Below are positions 1 to 6,763 of a stretch of 7,425 bases of DNA, in pieces. Origin of the DNA: Chloroflexota bacterium (GTDB lineage Bacteria > Chloroflexota > Limnocylindria > Limnocylindrales > CSP1-4); assembly GCA_005880805.1 (NCBI GenBank), contig VBFZ01000013.1, positions 1 through 7,425 on the forward strand. The letters are read 5' to 3'. The first letter of the stretch is position 1, and every line of letters starts with the position of its first letter. Under the pieces are notes generated by a model, which was given only the letters and a program-made list of their open reading frames with translations, was not told the origin of the DNA and did no database searches. The position numbers and the translations under genes were made by a program.

Positions 1-96
1 ATGACCACGTCGGCGGTGCTCGGACTGTTCCGCGCGAACGACAAGACGCGCGCGGAGTTCTTCGCGCACCTCGAGAGGAAAGCGCCCGGCGCCTGA
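1..96 (+). CDS. C-terminal end of an unidentified upstream protein (partial)
   Basis: The first frame is open from the window edge to a TGA at 94-96 and encodes about 31 residues ending in ERKAPGA. The ATG at base 1 is probably an internal methionine or coincidental, since a free-standing 31-residue gene would be unusual; this is more likely the tail of a longer gene. Codon choice is strongly GC3-biased, like the genuine genes nearby, which supports it being coding. It does not resemble the end of a methylmalonyl-CoA mutase large subunit as I know that family, so I cannot link it to the downstream mutase genes. No function can be assigned. Confidence 0.45.
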   Translation: MTTSAVLGLFRANDKTRAEFFAHLERKAPGA

Positions 97-161
97 CCTC
101 GCCCAGGTGTCGCCTGCGGGTCGCCCGATCGGACGCCTGCTTCAGCCGTTCGTTCGACCTC

Positions 162-177
162 TACAATCGCCGGCATG
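162..177 (+). promoter_or_regulatory. Candidate leaderless promoter -10 element of the B12-subunit gene
   Basis: TACAAT at 162-167 matches five of six bases of the TATAAT consensus. It ends seven bases before the ATG at 175, so transcription would begin at or very near the start codon. No Shine-Dalgarno sequence precedes the ATG, as expected for a leaderless message. The -35 region (about 138-146) has no good TTGACA match. A 5' leader able to hold a cobalamin riboswitch is therefore not expected here. Confidence 0.55.
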
Positions 178-579
178 CCGGACCACCCGATCAAGGTCCT
201 CATCGCAAAGCCGGGCCTGGACGGTCACGACCGCGGCGCGAAGGTGCTCGCACGCGGCTTGCGGGACGAGGGGTTCGAGGTCGTCTACACGGGCCTGCGA
301 CAGACCCCGGAAATGATCGCCACGGCCGCGCTGCAGGAGGACGTGGACGTGGTCGGCCTGTCGATCCTGTCCGGCGCGCACATGACCCTCCTGCCGCGGA
401 TCTGCAAGCTCCTGCGTGACGAGGGATTGGACGACGTCCTCATCACCGCCGGCGGCATCATCCCCGACGACGACATCCCGGCGCTCAAGGAGGCCGGCAT
501 CGCGGAGGTGTTCGGGCCCGGCACGACGATCCGCGAGGTCGCCGATTACCTGCGCGCCAACGCCAACCCGCGCGACTAG
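175..579 (+). CDS. Methylmalonyl-CoA mutase, stand-alone cobalamin-binding (small/C-terminal) subunit
   Basis: This 134-residue protein is the B12-binding half of a methylmalonyl-CoA mutase-type enzyme, which interconverts methylmalonyl-CoA and succinyl-CoA in the cytoplasm during propionyl-CoA metabolism. The diagnostic DxHxxG motif is at residues 16-21, with His18 as the expected lower axial cobalt ligand. The SxL motif follows at Ser63-Leu65 and the GG turn at 93-94, the classic base-off/His-on set. The length fits a separate subunit such as those called mcmA2, rather than a domain of a roughly 700-residue fused mutase. The ATG at 175 is favoured because the conserved KVLIAKPGLDGHDRG block begins seven residues in and a TACAAT box lies just upstream. 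The MeaB-type GTPase starts one base after the stop. The substrate could instead be another acyl-CoA (isobutyryl-, 2-hydroxyisobutyryl- or ethylmalonyl-CoA), because specificity resides in the missing large subunit. Confidence 0.93.
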   Translation: MPDHPIKVLIAKPGLDGHDRGAKVLARGLRDEGFEVVYTGLRQTPEMIATAALQEDVDVVGLSILSGAHMTLLPRICKLLRDEGLDDVLITAGGIIPDDDIPALKEAGIAEVFGPGTTIREVADYLRANANPRD

Positions 580-580
580 G

Positions 581-1570
581 GTGGGGGAGCCGGGCCCCGA
601 ACCCGCGGCCAGAGGCCGGGAGCTCGCGGAAGGCGCGCTGGCCGGCGATCGTCGCGCGACGGCCCGGCTCCTCACCGCGATCGAGAACCGGACCCCCGTG
701 GCCGAAGCCGCGCTGCGCATCCTCTACCCGCAGGCCGGGCAGGCTCACATCGTCGGCATCACCGGACCGCCAGGCTCGGGAAAATCCACCCTTGTTTCGG
801 CGCTGATCGCCAACGTGCGCGAGGCGGGGCGGCCGGTCGCGGTGATTGCCGTGGATCCTTCGAGTCCAATCACCGGTGGGGCGCTGCTCGGAGATCGGGT
901 GCGGATGCAGGCACACGCCGGAGATCGAGACGTCTTCATCCGGTCGATGGCCGCACGAGGGCACGCCGGTGGCCTTGCCGCGGCAACGGGGGCAGCAGCG
1001 GCGGTTCTCGACGCGTGCGGGTTCGACCTGATCCTGATCGAGACCGTGGGCACCGGTCAGAGCGAGGTCGAAGTGGCCGCCGCGGCCGACACGACCGTCG
1101 TGCTCGAAGCTCCCGAGATGGGCGACGAGGTCCAGGCGATCAAGGCCGGCCTTCTCGAGGTCGCCGACATCGTGGTCGTCAACAAGGGCGACCGCCCGGG
1201 AGCGCAGAGGACCGCTGCGCAGCTGCGGGCCATGCTGGTCGCGATTGCGCCGCGGCCCGGCGACGGGGATGAGCGACCGCGACCGAAACGCCCGGAGGTG
1301 CTCCTGACGACGGCCTCGACCAGCGTGGGCGTGCCAGAGCTCCTCGCGGTGCTCGACCGGCACCGCCCTACTGACCACGACTCGGGGAGCGCGGCCGCCC
1401 GGCTGGCGCGCGCGGAGGCCCAGGTCTGGGCGATCGCCGGGGACCGCGTTCGGGCTCAACTGCACGACGATCGACATCGAGAGGCCACGGAGGCCACGCT
1501 GCGGGCGGTCGCGGACCACGAGCTCGACCCCTATGCAGCGGCCGATCGCCTGCTCGGCGACGTGCAGTAG
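581..1570 (+). CDS. meaB: MeaB/ArgK-family GTPase, methylmalonyl-CoA mutase chaperone
   Basis: A G3E-type P-loop GTPase that, in characterised relatives (bacterial MeaB, human MMAA), gates cobalamin loading and protects the mutase from inactivation. From the GTG at 581 it is 329 residues, normal for the family. Walker A is GPPGSGKS at 62-69. The family block VDPSSPITGGALLGDRVRM is at 91-109, ETVGTGQSE (Walker B/switch region) at 154-162, and the guanine-specificity motif NKGD at 201-204. The C-terminal helical segment (about 270-329) matches the dimerisation arm of MeaB. The frame stays open upstream to at least 416, but that would overlap the B12 subunit by about 160 bases and add an arginine/proline-rich non-homologous tail. 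The GTG one base after the TAG is the natural start and implies translational coupling. No separate promoter or strong ribosome-binding site is seen. The older name, arginine/ornithine transport ATPase ArgK, is misleading. Confidence 0.93.
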   Translation: MGEPGPEPAARGRELAEGALAGDRRATARLLTAIENRTPVAEAALRILYPQAGQAHIVGITGPPGSGKSTLVSALIANVREAGRPVAVIAVDPSSPITGGALLGDRVRMQAHAGDRDVFIRSMAARGHAGGLAAATGAAAAVLDACGFDLILIETVGTGQSEVEVAAAADTTVVLEAPEMGDEVQAIKAGLLEVADIVVVNKGDRPGAQRTAAQLRAMLVAIAPRPGDGDERPRPKRPEVLLTTASTSVGVPELLAVLDRHRPTDHDSGSAAARLARAEAQVWAIAGDRVRAQLHDDRHREATEATLRAVADHELDPYAAADRLLGDVQ

Positions 1571-1588
1571 CAGGCGGCCAAACGAAAC

Positions 1589-1617
1589 GCCGGCGGCCCG
1601 AGGGCCGCCGGCGCCTT
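1589..1617. terminator. Perfect 10-bp hairpin, probably a bidirectional terminator
   Basis: Bases 1589-1598 (GCCGGCGGCC) are exactly complementary to 1603-1612, with a CGAG tetraloop. The hairpin lies in the 63-base gap between the convergent MeaB and S8 peptidase genes. On the plus strand only a weak tail follows (gcctt). On the minus strand the stem is followed by GTTTCGTTT, a better T-rich tail. It could therefore stop transcription from both sides, more convincingly for the peptidase transcript. Confidence 0.75.
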
Positions 1618-1633
1618 ATCTGCCGGCGTTGGA

Positions 1634-3163
1634 TTACTTGGAGACAGCGCTGAGGGCATTCACCTGGCCGTGGCCGTAGAAGCTGTTGTAAGCCTTTCCG
1701 CCGGTGCAAACCTGCGGTTGTTTGTCATCGAACCCAAGGAAAGGCGCGTAGATGGACATGTCGGTTGGGCAGGCCTTCGGGTCTGCTGTGGATGTGATCG
1801 CCGCAGCGACTGCGCCCGGCGACCAGCCCGGATGCTGGCTGCGGATCAGCGCAGCCACTCCCGCCACATGAGGCGAGGCCATAGAGGTGCCTTGCAGATA
1901 GCGGTAGCTGGCGCAGGGGCTGACCGAGCAATCGAGGACGGCCAGGCTGCCTCCGGGATTGAGCGCAGCGGGATATGTCGAGAGCACGCGGCCATTTGCT
2001 GCGGCAGCAGTGACCTGCAGGATGCGATCTCCCCCGGGAGCCACCACCTGAGCTGAGCCGACGCCGAAGCTCGAGTAGTAAGACTTGAGGCCGAGATTGC
2101 CGTCAGCGGTCACCCCGATGACGCCCGGCACCTCGACGGGAACCACTGCGCAAGCGTTGGTGATGTCGCGGACAACCGGGCTGGTGTCGTCCGGGCTCGT
2201 GCGGTCGACGCTCGGGTGCGCGAGATCTTCGGACTGGTTGCCTTCGGCGGCGACGACAACGGTGCCCTGTGATTGGGCGTAGCGGATCGCGCGTTGCTCG
2301 GCCGAGAAGATCGCCTTCTGTTCGGGATCGTTCTTGCAGTTGAACAGCCACGGGTCGGCGAAATAGCTGTTGTTCGTGACGTCGATGCCGTGCGAGCCGG
2401 CCCACACGAACGCGCACACCACGGCCTCCGAGAAGAAGAAGCCATTGGCGTTGCCGGCCTTGATCCCGGCGATCCTGACGTTGGGCGCGACGCCCACGAT
2501 CCCCAGCCCGTTGGCCGCCGCCGCGATGGTGCCAGCCGTGTGGGTTCCGTGGCCGTTGTCGTCGTTGGCCGCGACCTTGCCCGGAACGGGCGCGCCGCTC
2601 ACGCAGTTCACGCTGTTGGCGTCATCGACGTTCGGCGCGAGGTCCGGGTGCGTGTAGTCGAGGCCCGTGTCGATGTCGCCCACGACCACGCTCGGACTCC
2701 CGCCAGTGATCTGGTGCGCCTCGGGCGTCTTGATCTGAGTCATATCCCATTGCAGGCCGAACAGGTTCTCGCCGGAGTCGGTCACCGGCGAGTCCACCGT
2801 CGTGGCCGTTCCACCGGCCGTGGCGAGGTCCTCGTCGCGCAGCCGGACCGCCGTGCTCGCCGTCGCCGCTACGGCAGCGATGCGACTGTCACCCGACAGG
2901 CTCAGCTTGAAGGTCGCGCTGCTCGACCTGGCTACGGCGACGCCGATCGCCCCGTAGCTCGCGACCAGCGTGCCACCGGCGCTCCGGACCGCCGCCCCGA
3001 CGTCGGAGGGCACGGACTGGGACTTGTAGACCACGAGATAGGTGGCGGATTGCCCTGCACCGAGCGTTGTCGGGGCAGACAGCACGAGGCCGCCGAGCAA
3101 TCCTCCGGCGGCCAGCAGGGGCAGGGCGCGACGAACCGGCATTCGCATGCTGGGTCCTCCCAT
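1634..3163 (-). CDS. Secreted S8 (subtilisin-family) serine peptidase
   Basis: A 509-residue secreted endopeptidase precursor. A short basic n-region (MRMPVRR) and hydrophobic core (about 13-30) form a signal peptide, with cleavage probably near 30-38. An I9-like inhibitor propeptide follows (about 39-110, containing YLVVYKSQ). The catalytic domain runs from about 135 to the end: Asp165 in GDIDTG, His205 in NGHGTH, oxyanion Asn309 in AAEGN, and nucleophile Ser427 in GTSMASPH. All catalytic residues are present, so it should be active. Eight cysteines (187, 250, 276, 338, 412, 417, 465, 486), an even number, suit disulfides in an exported protein. There is no C-terminal anchor, sorting signal or accessory domain, so it is probably released. 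Two starts are plausible. The ATG at 3163 is preceded by GGGGGAG six bases away; the ATG at 3148 (five residues shorter) is preceded by GGAGGA six bases away and gives a tidier signal peptide. The substrate is unknown, with nutrient scavenging the likeliest role. Confidence 0.95.
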   Translation of the reverse strand: MGGPSMRMPVRRALPLLAAGGLLGGLVLSAPTTLGAGQSATYLVVYKSQSVPSDVGAAVRSAGGTLVASYGAIGVAVARSSSATFKLSLSGDSRIAAVAATASTAVRLRDEDLATAGGTATTVDSPVTDSGENLFGLQWDMTQIKTPEAHQITGGSPSVVVGDIDTGLDYTHPDLAPNVDDANSVNCVSGAPVPGKVAANDDNGHGTHTAGTIAAAANGLGIVGVAPNVRIAGIKAGNANGFFFSEAVVCAFVWAGSHGIDVTNNSYFADPWLFNCKNDPEQKAIFSAEQRAIRYAQSQGTVVVAAEGNQSEDLAHPSVDRTSPDDTSPVVRDITNACAVVPVEVPGVIGVTADGNLGLKSYYSSFGVGSAQVVAPGGDRILQVTAAAANGRVLSTYPAALNPGGSLAVLDCSVSPCASYRYLQGTSMASPHVAGVAALIRSQHPGWSPGAVAAAITSTADPKACPTDMSIYAPFLGFDDKQPQVCTGGKAYNSFYGHGQVNALSAVSK

Positions 3164-3176
3164 CGAAAACTCCCCC
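3155..3176 (-). promoter_or_regulatory. Two tandem Shine-Dalgarno sequences for alternative starts of the S8 peptidase
   Basis: On the minus strand GGGGGAG (3176 to 3170) sits six bases before the ATG at 3163. GGAGGA (3160 to 3155) sits six bases before a second in-frame ATG at 3148. The second is the closer match to the anti-Shine-Dalgarno complement. The peptidase is the only gene in the window with a clear ribosome-binding site. Confidence 0.6.
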
Positions 3177-3190
3177 GGGACAGTGGCTTC

Positions 3191-3237
3191 AGGCTAACTC
3201 CGGATCACGCCATCTCGGCATCAAAACCGCGTGTCAA
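3191..3237 (-). promoter_or_regulatory. Candidate promoter elements of the S8 peptidase gene
   Basis: Reading the minus strand, a perfect TTGACA lies at 3237-3232. It has no good -10 partner at 17 bases (only GATGGC). A TAGCCT box of TANNNT form at 3196-3191 would start transcription near 3184 and give a leader of about 20 bases containing the ribosome-binding site. The two elements are 35 bases apart, too far to form one sigma-70 promoter, so either could be coincidental. Confidence 0.3.
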
Positions 3238-3251
3238 TTCCGCCCCCAACG

Positions 3252-3290
3252 TTGAGCCGCGCAGCGGCGAGGGACTAGGCTGCAGCGGTG
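3252..3290 (+). promoter_or_regulatory. Candidate leaderless promoter of the 3-hydroxyacyl-CoA dehydrogenase gene
   Basis: TTGAGC at 3252-3257 (four of six to TTGACA) and TAGGCT at 3276-3281 (TANNNT form) are separated by 18 bases. The -10 box ends six bases before the GTG start at 3288, so the transcript would start at or close to the start codon. No Shine-Dalgarno sequence is present at the usual distance. Confidence 0.5.
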
Positions 3291-4148
3291 CCGATCGAGC
3301 GGGTCTTCGTCGCGGGCGCGGGCCTCATGGGCCATGGCATCGCCCAGGTCCACGCCGCGATCGGGAAGCACGTGACGCTGTACGAGCCCGAGCTCCAGCG
3401 GGCGCAAGCGGGCAAGGAGCGCATCGCCGCGAGCCTCGACCGCTTGGTGCATAAGGGGCGGATCAGCGGCGAGGATCGCGAGGCTCAGCTCGTCCTGATC
3501 GAGCCCACGGGGGATCCCGGGACCGTCCGCCATGCCGACCTCGTCGTCGAGGCAGTGTTCGAGGACGCAGACGTCAAGACCGCGCTCTGGCGTGAGCTCG
3601 ACCGCCTGGCGCCGGAGCAGACGCTGTTTGCGACCAACACCAGCTCGATCTCGATCGACCGCCTGGCCTTGGCGGTTCGGCCGGCGCGACGGGCGCTGTT
3701 CGTCGGCATGCACTTCTTCAGCCCAGTGCCGGTGATGCCACTCGTGGAGCTCATCCGGGGAAGCGCGACGTCCGACGGGACGGAGGCCGCGATCCGCCAG
3801 CTCGCCGGCGAGCTCGGAAAGCAGGTCATCGTGTCGACCGATCGCCCGGGCTTCATCGTCAACCGCATCCTCATGCCGTTCCTCGGCGAGGCCATGCGGG
3901 CGTATGAGCAGGGAGTCGGGATGGCCGAGGACATCGACGCCGGGGCGCGGGTCGGCCTCAACCATCCGATGGGCCCGCTCGAGCTGGCCGACTTCATCGG
4001 GCTGGACGTCTGCCTCGGGATCATGAAGGTGTTACACGAGGGCCTCGGCGGCGAGCAGTTCGTGCCGCCAAAGGTGCTCCAGGACCTGGTCGCAGAGGGA
4101 CACCTCGGCCAGAAGACCGGGCGCGGCTTTTACACCTACCCTCGCTGA
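3288..4148 (+). CDS. 3-hydroxyacyl-CoA dehydrogenase, 3-hydroxybutyryl-CoA dehydrogenase type
   Basis: A 286-residue cytoplasmic NAD(P)-dependent dehydrogenase that interconverts (S)-3-hydroxyacyl-CoA and 3-ketoacyl-CoA, in the single-function class known as Hbd, PaaH or FadB2. The Rossmann nucleotide-binding loop GAGLMG is at 10-15, with Glu33 ending the second strand; an acidic residue there favours NAD over NADP. Active-site residues align with the human mitochondrial enzyme: Ser119 in NTSS, His142 in GMHFFSPVPVM, Glu154 in LVELI and Asn192 in GFIVNR, with the expected 12-residue His-to-Glu spacing. The C-terminal dimerisation domain has LNHPMGPLELADFIGLD (224-240) and ends in the usual KTGRGFYTY. 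The GTG at 3288 places the Rossmann strand three residues in, as in relatives, and no upstream in-frame start fits better. It stands alone, divergent from the peptidase and convergent with the sensor kinase. Likely roles are beta-oxidation, butyryl-CoA or polyhydroxybutyrate metabolism; phenylacetate degradation is less likely without paa neighbours. Confidence 0.94.
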   Translation: MPIERVFVAGAGLMGHGIAQVHAAIGKHVTLYEPELQRAQAGKERIAASLDRLVHKGRISGEDREAQLVLIEPTGDPGTVRHADLVVEAVFEDADVKTALWRELDRLAPEQTLFATNTSSISIDRLALAVRPARRALFVGMHFFSPVPVMPLVELIRGSATSDGTEAAIRQLAGELGKQVIVSTDRPGFIVNRILMPFLGEAMRAYEQGVGMAEDIDAGARVGLNHPMGPLELADFIGLDVCLGIMKVLHEGLGGEQFVPPKVLQDLVAEGHLGQKTGRGFYTYPR

Positions 4149-4219
4149 ACCCCCAGCGCGCCTCACCCGCGGGAGGCCGTGACCGCGACGTCGCCGGCCT
4201 ACTAACCGAGCGGCTCGGT
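4149..4219. other. Convergent gene junction with two weak hairpins
   Basis: The 53-base gap between the dehydrogenase stop and the kinase stop holds a 5-bp stem (4160-4164 with 4173-4177). A second inverted repeat, ACCGAG-CGG-CTCGGT (4205-4219), covers the last kinase codons and the first base of its stop. Neither is followed by a T-run, so neither is a convincing intrinsic terminator. They may still act together as a weak bidirectional stop. Confidence 0.25.
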
Positions 4220-6763
4220 CGCGGCCCCCTCCAGCTCGACTTCGGCCAGCAGCTGGCGCACCGCGCGCGTCACCGTTTCAATGTCGAACGGCTTGGCGAG
4301 CAGGCCGACGTGCCGGTCCACGGCGAACGCCCGCAGCTCGGGATTGAGCACGTCCCCGCTCATGAACACGAAGCGCCGGGCGAGCTCCGGGCGAATCTCC
4401 GCGATCGCATCGTGCACCTCCGTGCCGTACATGCCGGCCATCCGGTGATCGCACATCACGAGGTCGAATCGTTCGCGCCGCACGCGCTCGATGGCCTCCT
4501 GCCCGTCGGCCACGACCACCGGATCCATTCCGGCCACGTCGAGCGCTTTCTGGAGGATGGCCCGGATTGCCGGCTCGTCGTCCAGCACCAGAACCCGTGG
4601 CCTGCGCGTTTCGACCGGCCGGAGGCGTCCGTCATCACGCGAACGGACGGGATGCCGGAGTGCGTCGACGCGTGCGCGACCGTCCATCGGCTGGGGGACA
4701 CCGGCAGGCCAGGGCATGCGTTCATCGGTCGGCGCTGCCGCCGTGACCGGGATCTCGAACACGAACGACGAGCCGCCGCCGGCCGGTTCCTCGAACCACA
4801 GCCGGCCCTGGTGGGCGGCCACGATGCCGAATGACACGGACAGGCCGAGCCCGGTGCCCGTACCCGGCTCCTTGGTGGTGAAGAACGGCACGAACAGGCG
4901 GGAACGCAGCGACCTCGGGACGCCAGGGCCGGTATCGCGGATCTCGAGGCGAACCCGGTCGCGACCGTCCTCAGGCCGTGAGTCGTCTCCCCGGACCGCG
5001 TCGGCGCGGATGTCGATCCGACCCGGGACGCCGGTTCCCTGGATAGCCTGGATGGCGTTGAGGGTCAGGTTGAGGAGGACCTGCTGCATCTGTGCGCGAT
5101 CGACCTCGACTGGCGGCAGGTCGGGCGGTATCGAGACGCGCACGTCGATCTGGCCGGCCGCGATCGCGTACGACTGGAGTCCGAGCACGCTCTCGACGAG
5201 CGCCCGGATCCCGGTGGGATGCCGCTCCGGCGGTCGCTGCCGCGCGAAGTCGAGCAGGTTCTGCACGATGCGCCGCGTGCGGTCGGCCTCCTGGGCCAGG
5301 AGCTGCGCCTCGTGGCGCATGTCCTCCGGAAGCCGCTTGCTGCTGCTGATCAGCTGCGAGTAGCCGATCACGGCGGCGAGCGGGTTGTTCAGCTCGTGCG
5401 CGACGCCGGAGACGAGCTGGCCCATCGCCTCCATCTTCTGGGCCTGCAGCAGCTCGGCCTGCAGGCGTTCGACCGTGGTGAGGTCGCGGATCAGCACGAT
5501 GCTTCGCGGCTCGCCGGCGATGTCGACCCGTGTGAGCGTGATCTCGGCGGGGAAGCTCGTGCCGTCGGGCCGTACGCCGATGGAGTGGAAGTGGGTCCGT
5601 CCCTGTCGACGCTCGACGTCTCGTCGGCTCAGGCGGTCGCCGATGGGCGCCATCGTCAGCTCGTCTGCCCGGCGGCCGAGCAGGTCCTGCCGTGTCGTCC
5701 GGAACTGGGCGGTCGCGGCGGCATTCGCATCGAGGATCTGCCGTGCCCGCCCGATCAGGAGCAGTGGCTCGGGCGACTCCTCGAACAGGGTGCGGTAGCG
5801 CTCCTCCGAGACGACCAGACGGGACCGAAGCTGCCGCTCTTCTTCGTACTCGGCCGCCAGCACGTCGACCAGGCGCGCGTTCTCGAGGGCGTTGGCCACG
5901 TGCGCAGCGGCCTGGAGAAGGAGACCGTCGGACATTTCGGCCGTGCTGTCGGGTCCCCAGCCGAGTCCGATGAGGCCACTCAGCTCGTCGTGGACGCGCA
6001 GCCCGACGAGCCGCAGGCGCTCGATCCCCAGCTCGCGGAGCGCTCCGCGGACCTCCGGCCACAGCGGAGCGTGGTCGAGGTCGGCGGACACGACTGCGCC
6101 CACCGGGCGGAGCGCCCGGAGCAGCGGTGAGTCCGGGAGCGCCAGTCCGAGCACGAGCTCGCTGAACTCCGGGGTCAGCCCATGGCCGGCCTCGATCACG
6201 TAGCCCCGCTCCGTGGCGGTGAGGATGATCGCGATCGTGGCCTCGGTCGCCCGGCACAGCCGCTCCACCGCGTCCTGGGCGATCACTTCCCGCGGTCGCG
6301 AGCCGCCTGTCACCGCGCCGAGCATGCTGAGCCCGGTCAGCTCCTCCTCGAGCCGCGCCGCGGCGGTGACGTCGCGGAGCACCAGGACCTGGCCGGAGGT
6401 GTCTGCGACGGGGGCGGCGGACGCTTCGACGACGATCGCCTGGCCCGCGCGAGCCCCACGGGAAGGGCGCACGGTGATCCGGCCGCGCCAGGCTGCCTGG
6501 CCCGACGCTTTGGACTTGAGCTCCGGGGAGTTCGCGAGCTGGTGGAACGTCCGGCCAATCGCCTTACCCGCCGAAATGCCAAGCAGGCGCTCCGCCGCGG
6601 CATTCCAGGCACGGATTCGGCCGGGACCGTCGAGCACCACGATGGCGTCGGCTGCGCCGGCCAGAGCTGGGTCCATCCCCGAGTGGCTGTGCGCCGACGT
6701 GGCCGCTTGGTTCTTCTTCGAACCGGCATCGGGCGGCCGCCGGCCACGGTCGGGCGGAAGCAC
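4202..6763 (-). CDS. Soluble hybrid sensor histidine kinase (PAS-GAF-PAS-HisKA-HATPase-REC)
   Basis: An 853-residue hybrid kinase, counted from the GTG at 6763. Order: PAS (about 30-134), GAF (146-296), short coiled linker, second PAS (317-431), HisKA (441-511) with phospho-acceptor His456 in GVAHELNNPL, and HATPase (551-673) with N-box Asn569, DTGPGVP from Asp610, FFTTK and GTGLGL at 636-641. After an Arg/Pro-rich linker comes a receiver (722-841) with Asp728-Asp729, phospho-acceptor Asp772, Ser802 and Lys824. Every residue needed for kinase and receiver chemistry is present. No membrane segment is visible, so it should sense a cytoplasmic signal, perhaps redox, gas or a small ligand, through the PAS/GAF modules; no haem or flavin ligand is obvious. 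The frame continues to a GTG at 6820 (872 residues), but 6763 is preferred because TACGAT lies six bases upstream and the extra 19 residues are non-domain sequence. No HPt protein or separate response regulator is in the window, so the output is unknown. Confidence 0.92.
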   Translation of the reverse strand: MLPPDRGRRPPDAGSKKNQAATSAHSHSGMDPALAGAADAIVVLDGPGRIRAWNAAAERLLGISAGKAIGRTFHQLANSPELKSKASGQAAWRGRITVRPSRGARAGQAIVVEASAAPVADTSGQVLVLRDVTAAARLEEELTGLSMLGAVTGGSRPREVIAQDAVERLCRATEATIAIILTATERGYVIEAGHGLTPEFSELVLGLALPDSPLLRALRPVGAVVSADLDHAPLWPEVRGALRELGIERLRLVGLRVHDELSGLIGLGWGPDSTAEMSDGLLLQAAAHVANALENARLVDVLAAEYEEERQLRSRLVVSEERYRTLFEESPEPLLLIGRARQILDANAAATAQFRTTRQDLLGRRADELTMAPIGDRLSRRDVERRQGRTHFHSIGVRPDGTSFPAEITLTRVDIAGEPRSIVLIRDLTTVERLQAELLQAQKMEAMGQLVSGVAHELNNPLAAVIGYSQLISSSKRLPEDMRHEAQLLAQEADRTRRIVQNLLDFARQRPPERHPTGIRALVESVLGLQSYAIAAGQIDVRVSIPPDLPPVEVDRAQMQQVLLNLTLNAIQAIQGTGVPGRIDIRADAVRGDDSRPEDGRDRVRLEIRDTGPGVPRSLRSRLFVPFFTTKEPGTGTGLGLSVSFGIVAAHQGRLWFEEPAGGGSSFVFEIPVTAAAPTDERMPWPAGVPQPMDGRARVDALRHPVRSRDDGRLRPVETRRPRVLVLDDEPAIRAILQKALDVAGMDPVVVADGQEAIERVRRERFDLVMCDHRMAGMYGTEVHDAIAEIRPELARRFVFMSGDVLNPELRAFAVDRHVGLLAKPFDIETVTRAVRQLLAEVELEGAATEPLG

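Noticed and set aside
97..174. A cobalamin riboswitch upstream of the B12-dependent mutase subunit.
   Set aside because: The gap is only 78 bases, too short for a full cobalamin aptamer, no B12-box-like sequence was seen, and the -10 box sits seven bases from the start codon.
485..1519. Long minus-strand open frame (344 codons) opposite the MeaB gene.
   Set aside because: Its translation is arginine-, glycine- and proline-rich without any motif, while the plus strand carries every MeaB motif. Long antisense frames are expected in high-GC coding DNA.
1681..1740. A short stretch of lower GC (about 53 percent by hand count) at the C-terminal end of the S8 peptidase, suggesting transfer.
   Set aside because: The adjacent stretches of the same gene return to about 60-70 percent, so the dip is local and not evidence of horizontal transfer.
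2273..3454. Long plus-strand open frame (393 codons) opposite the S8 peptidase and running into the dehydrogenase.
   Set aside because: It has no recognisable domain, overlaps two certain genes and is composed mostly of Arg, Gly, Val and Asp, as expected for the complement of a GC-rich gene.
5219..6130. Plus-strand open frame (303 codons) opposite the kinase.
   Set aside because: It has a fairly ordinary amino-acid mix but no motif, and it lies wholly opposite well-supported PAS, GAF and HisKA coding sequence.
4971..6257. Long open frame (428 codons) in another minus-strand frame within the sensor kinase.
   Set aside because: It is an Arg/Pro/Ala-rich shadow of the kinase gene with no domain features.
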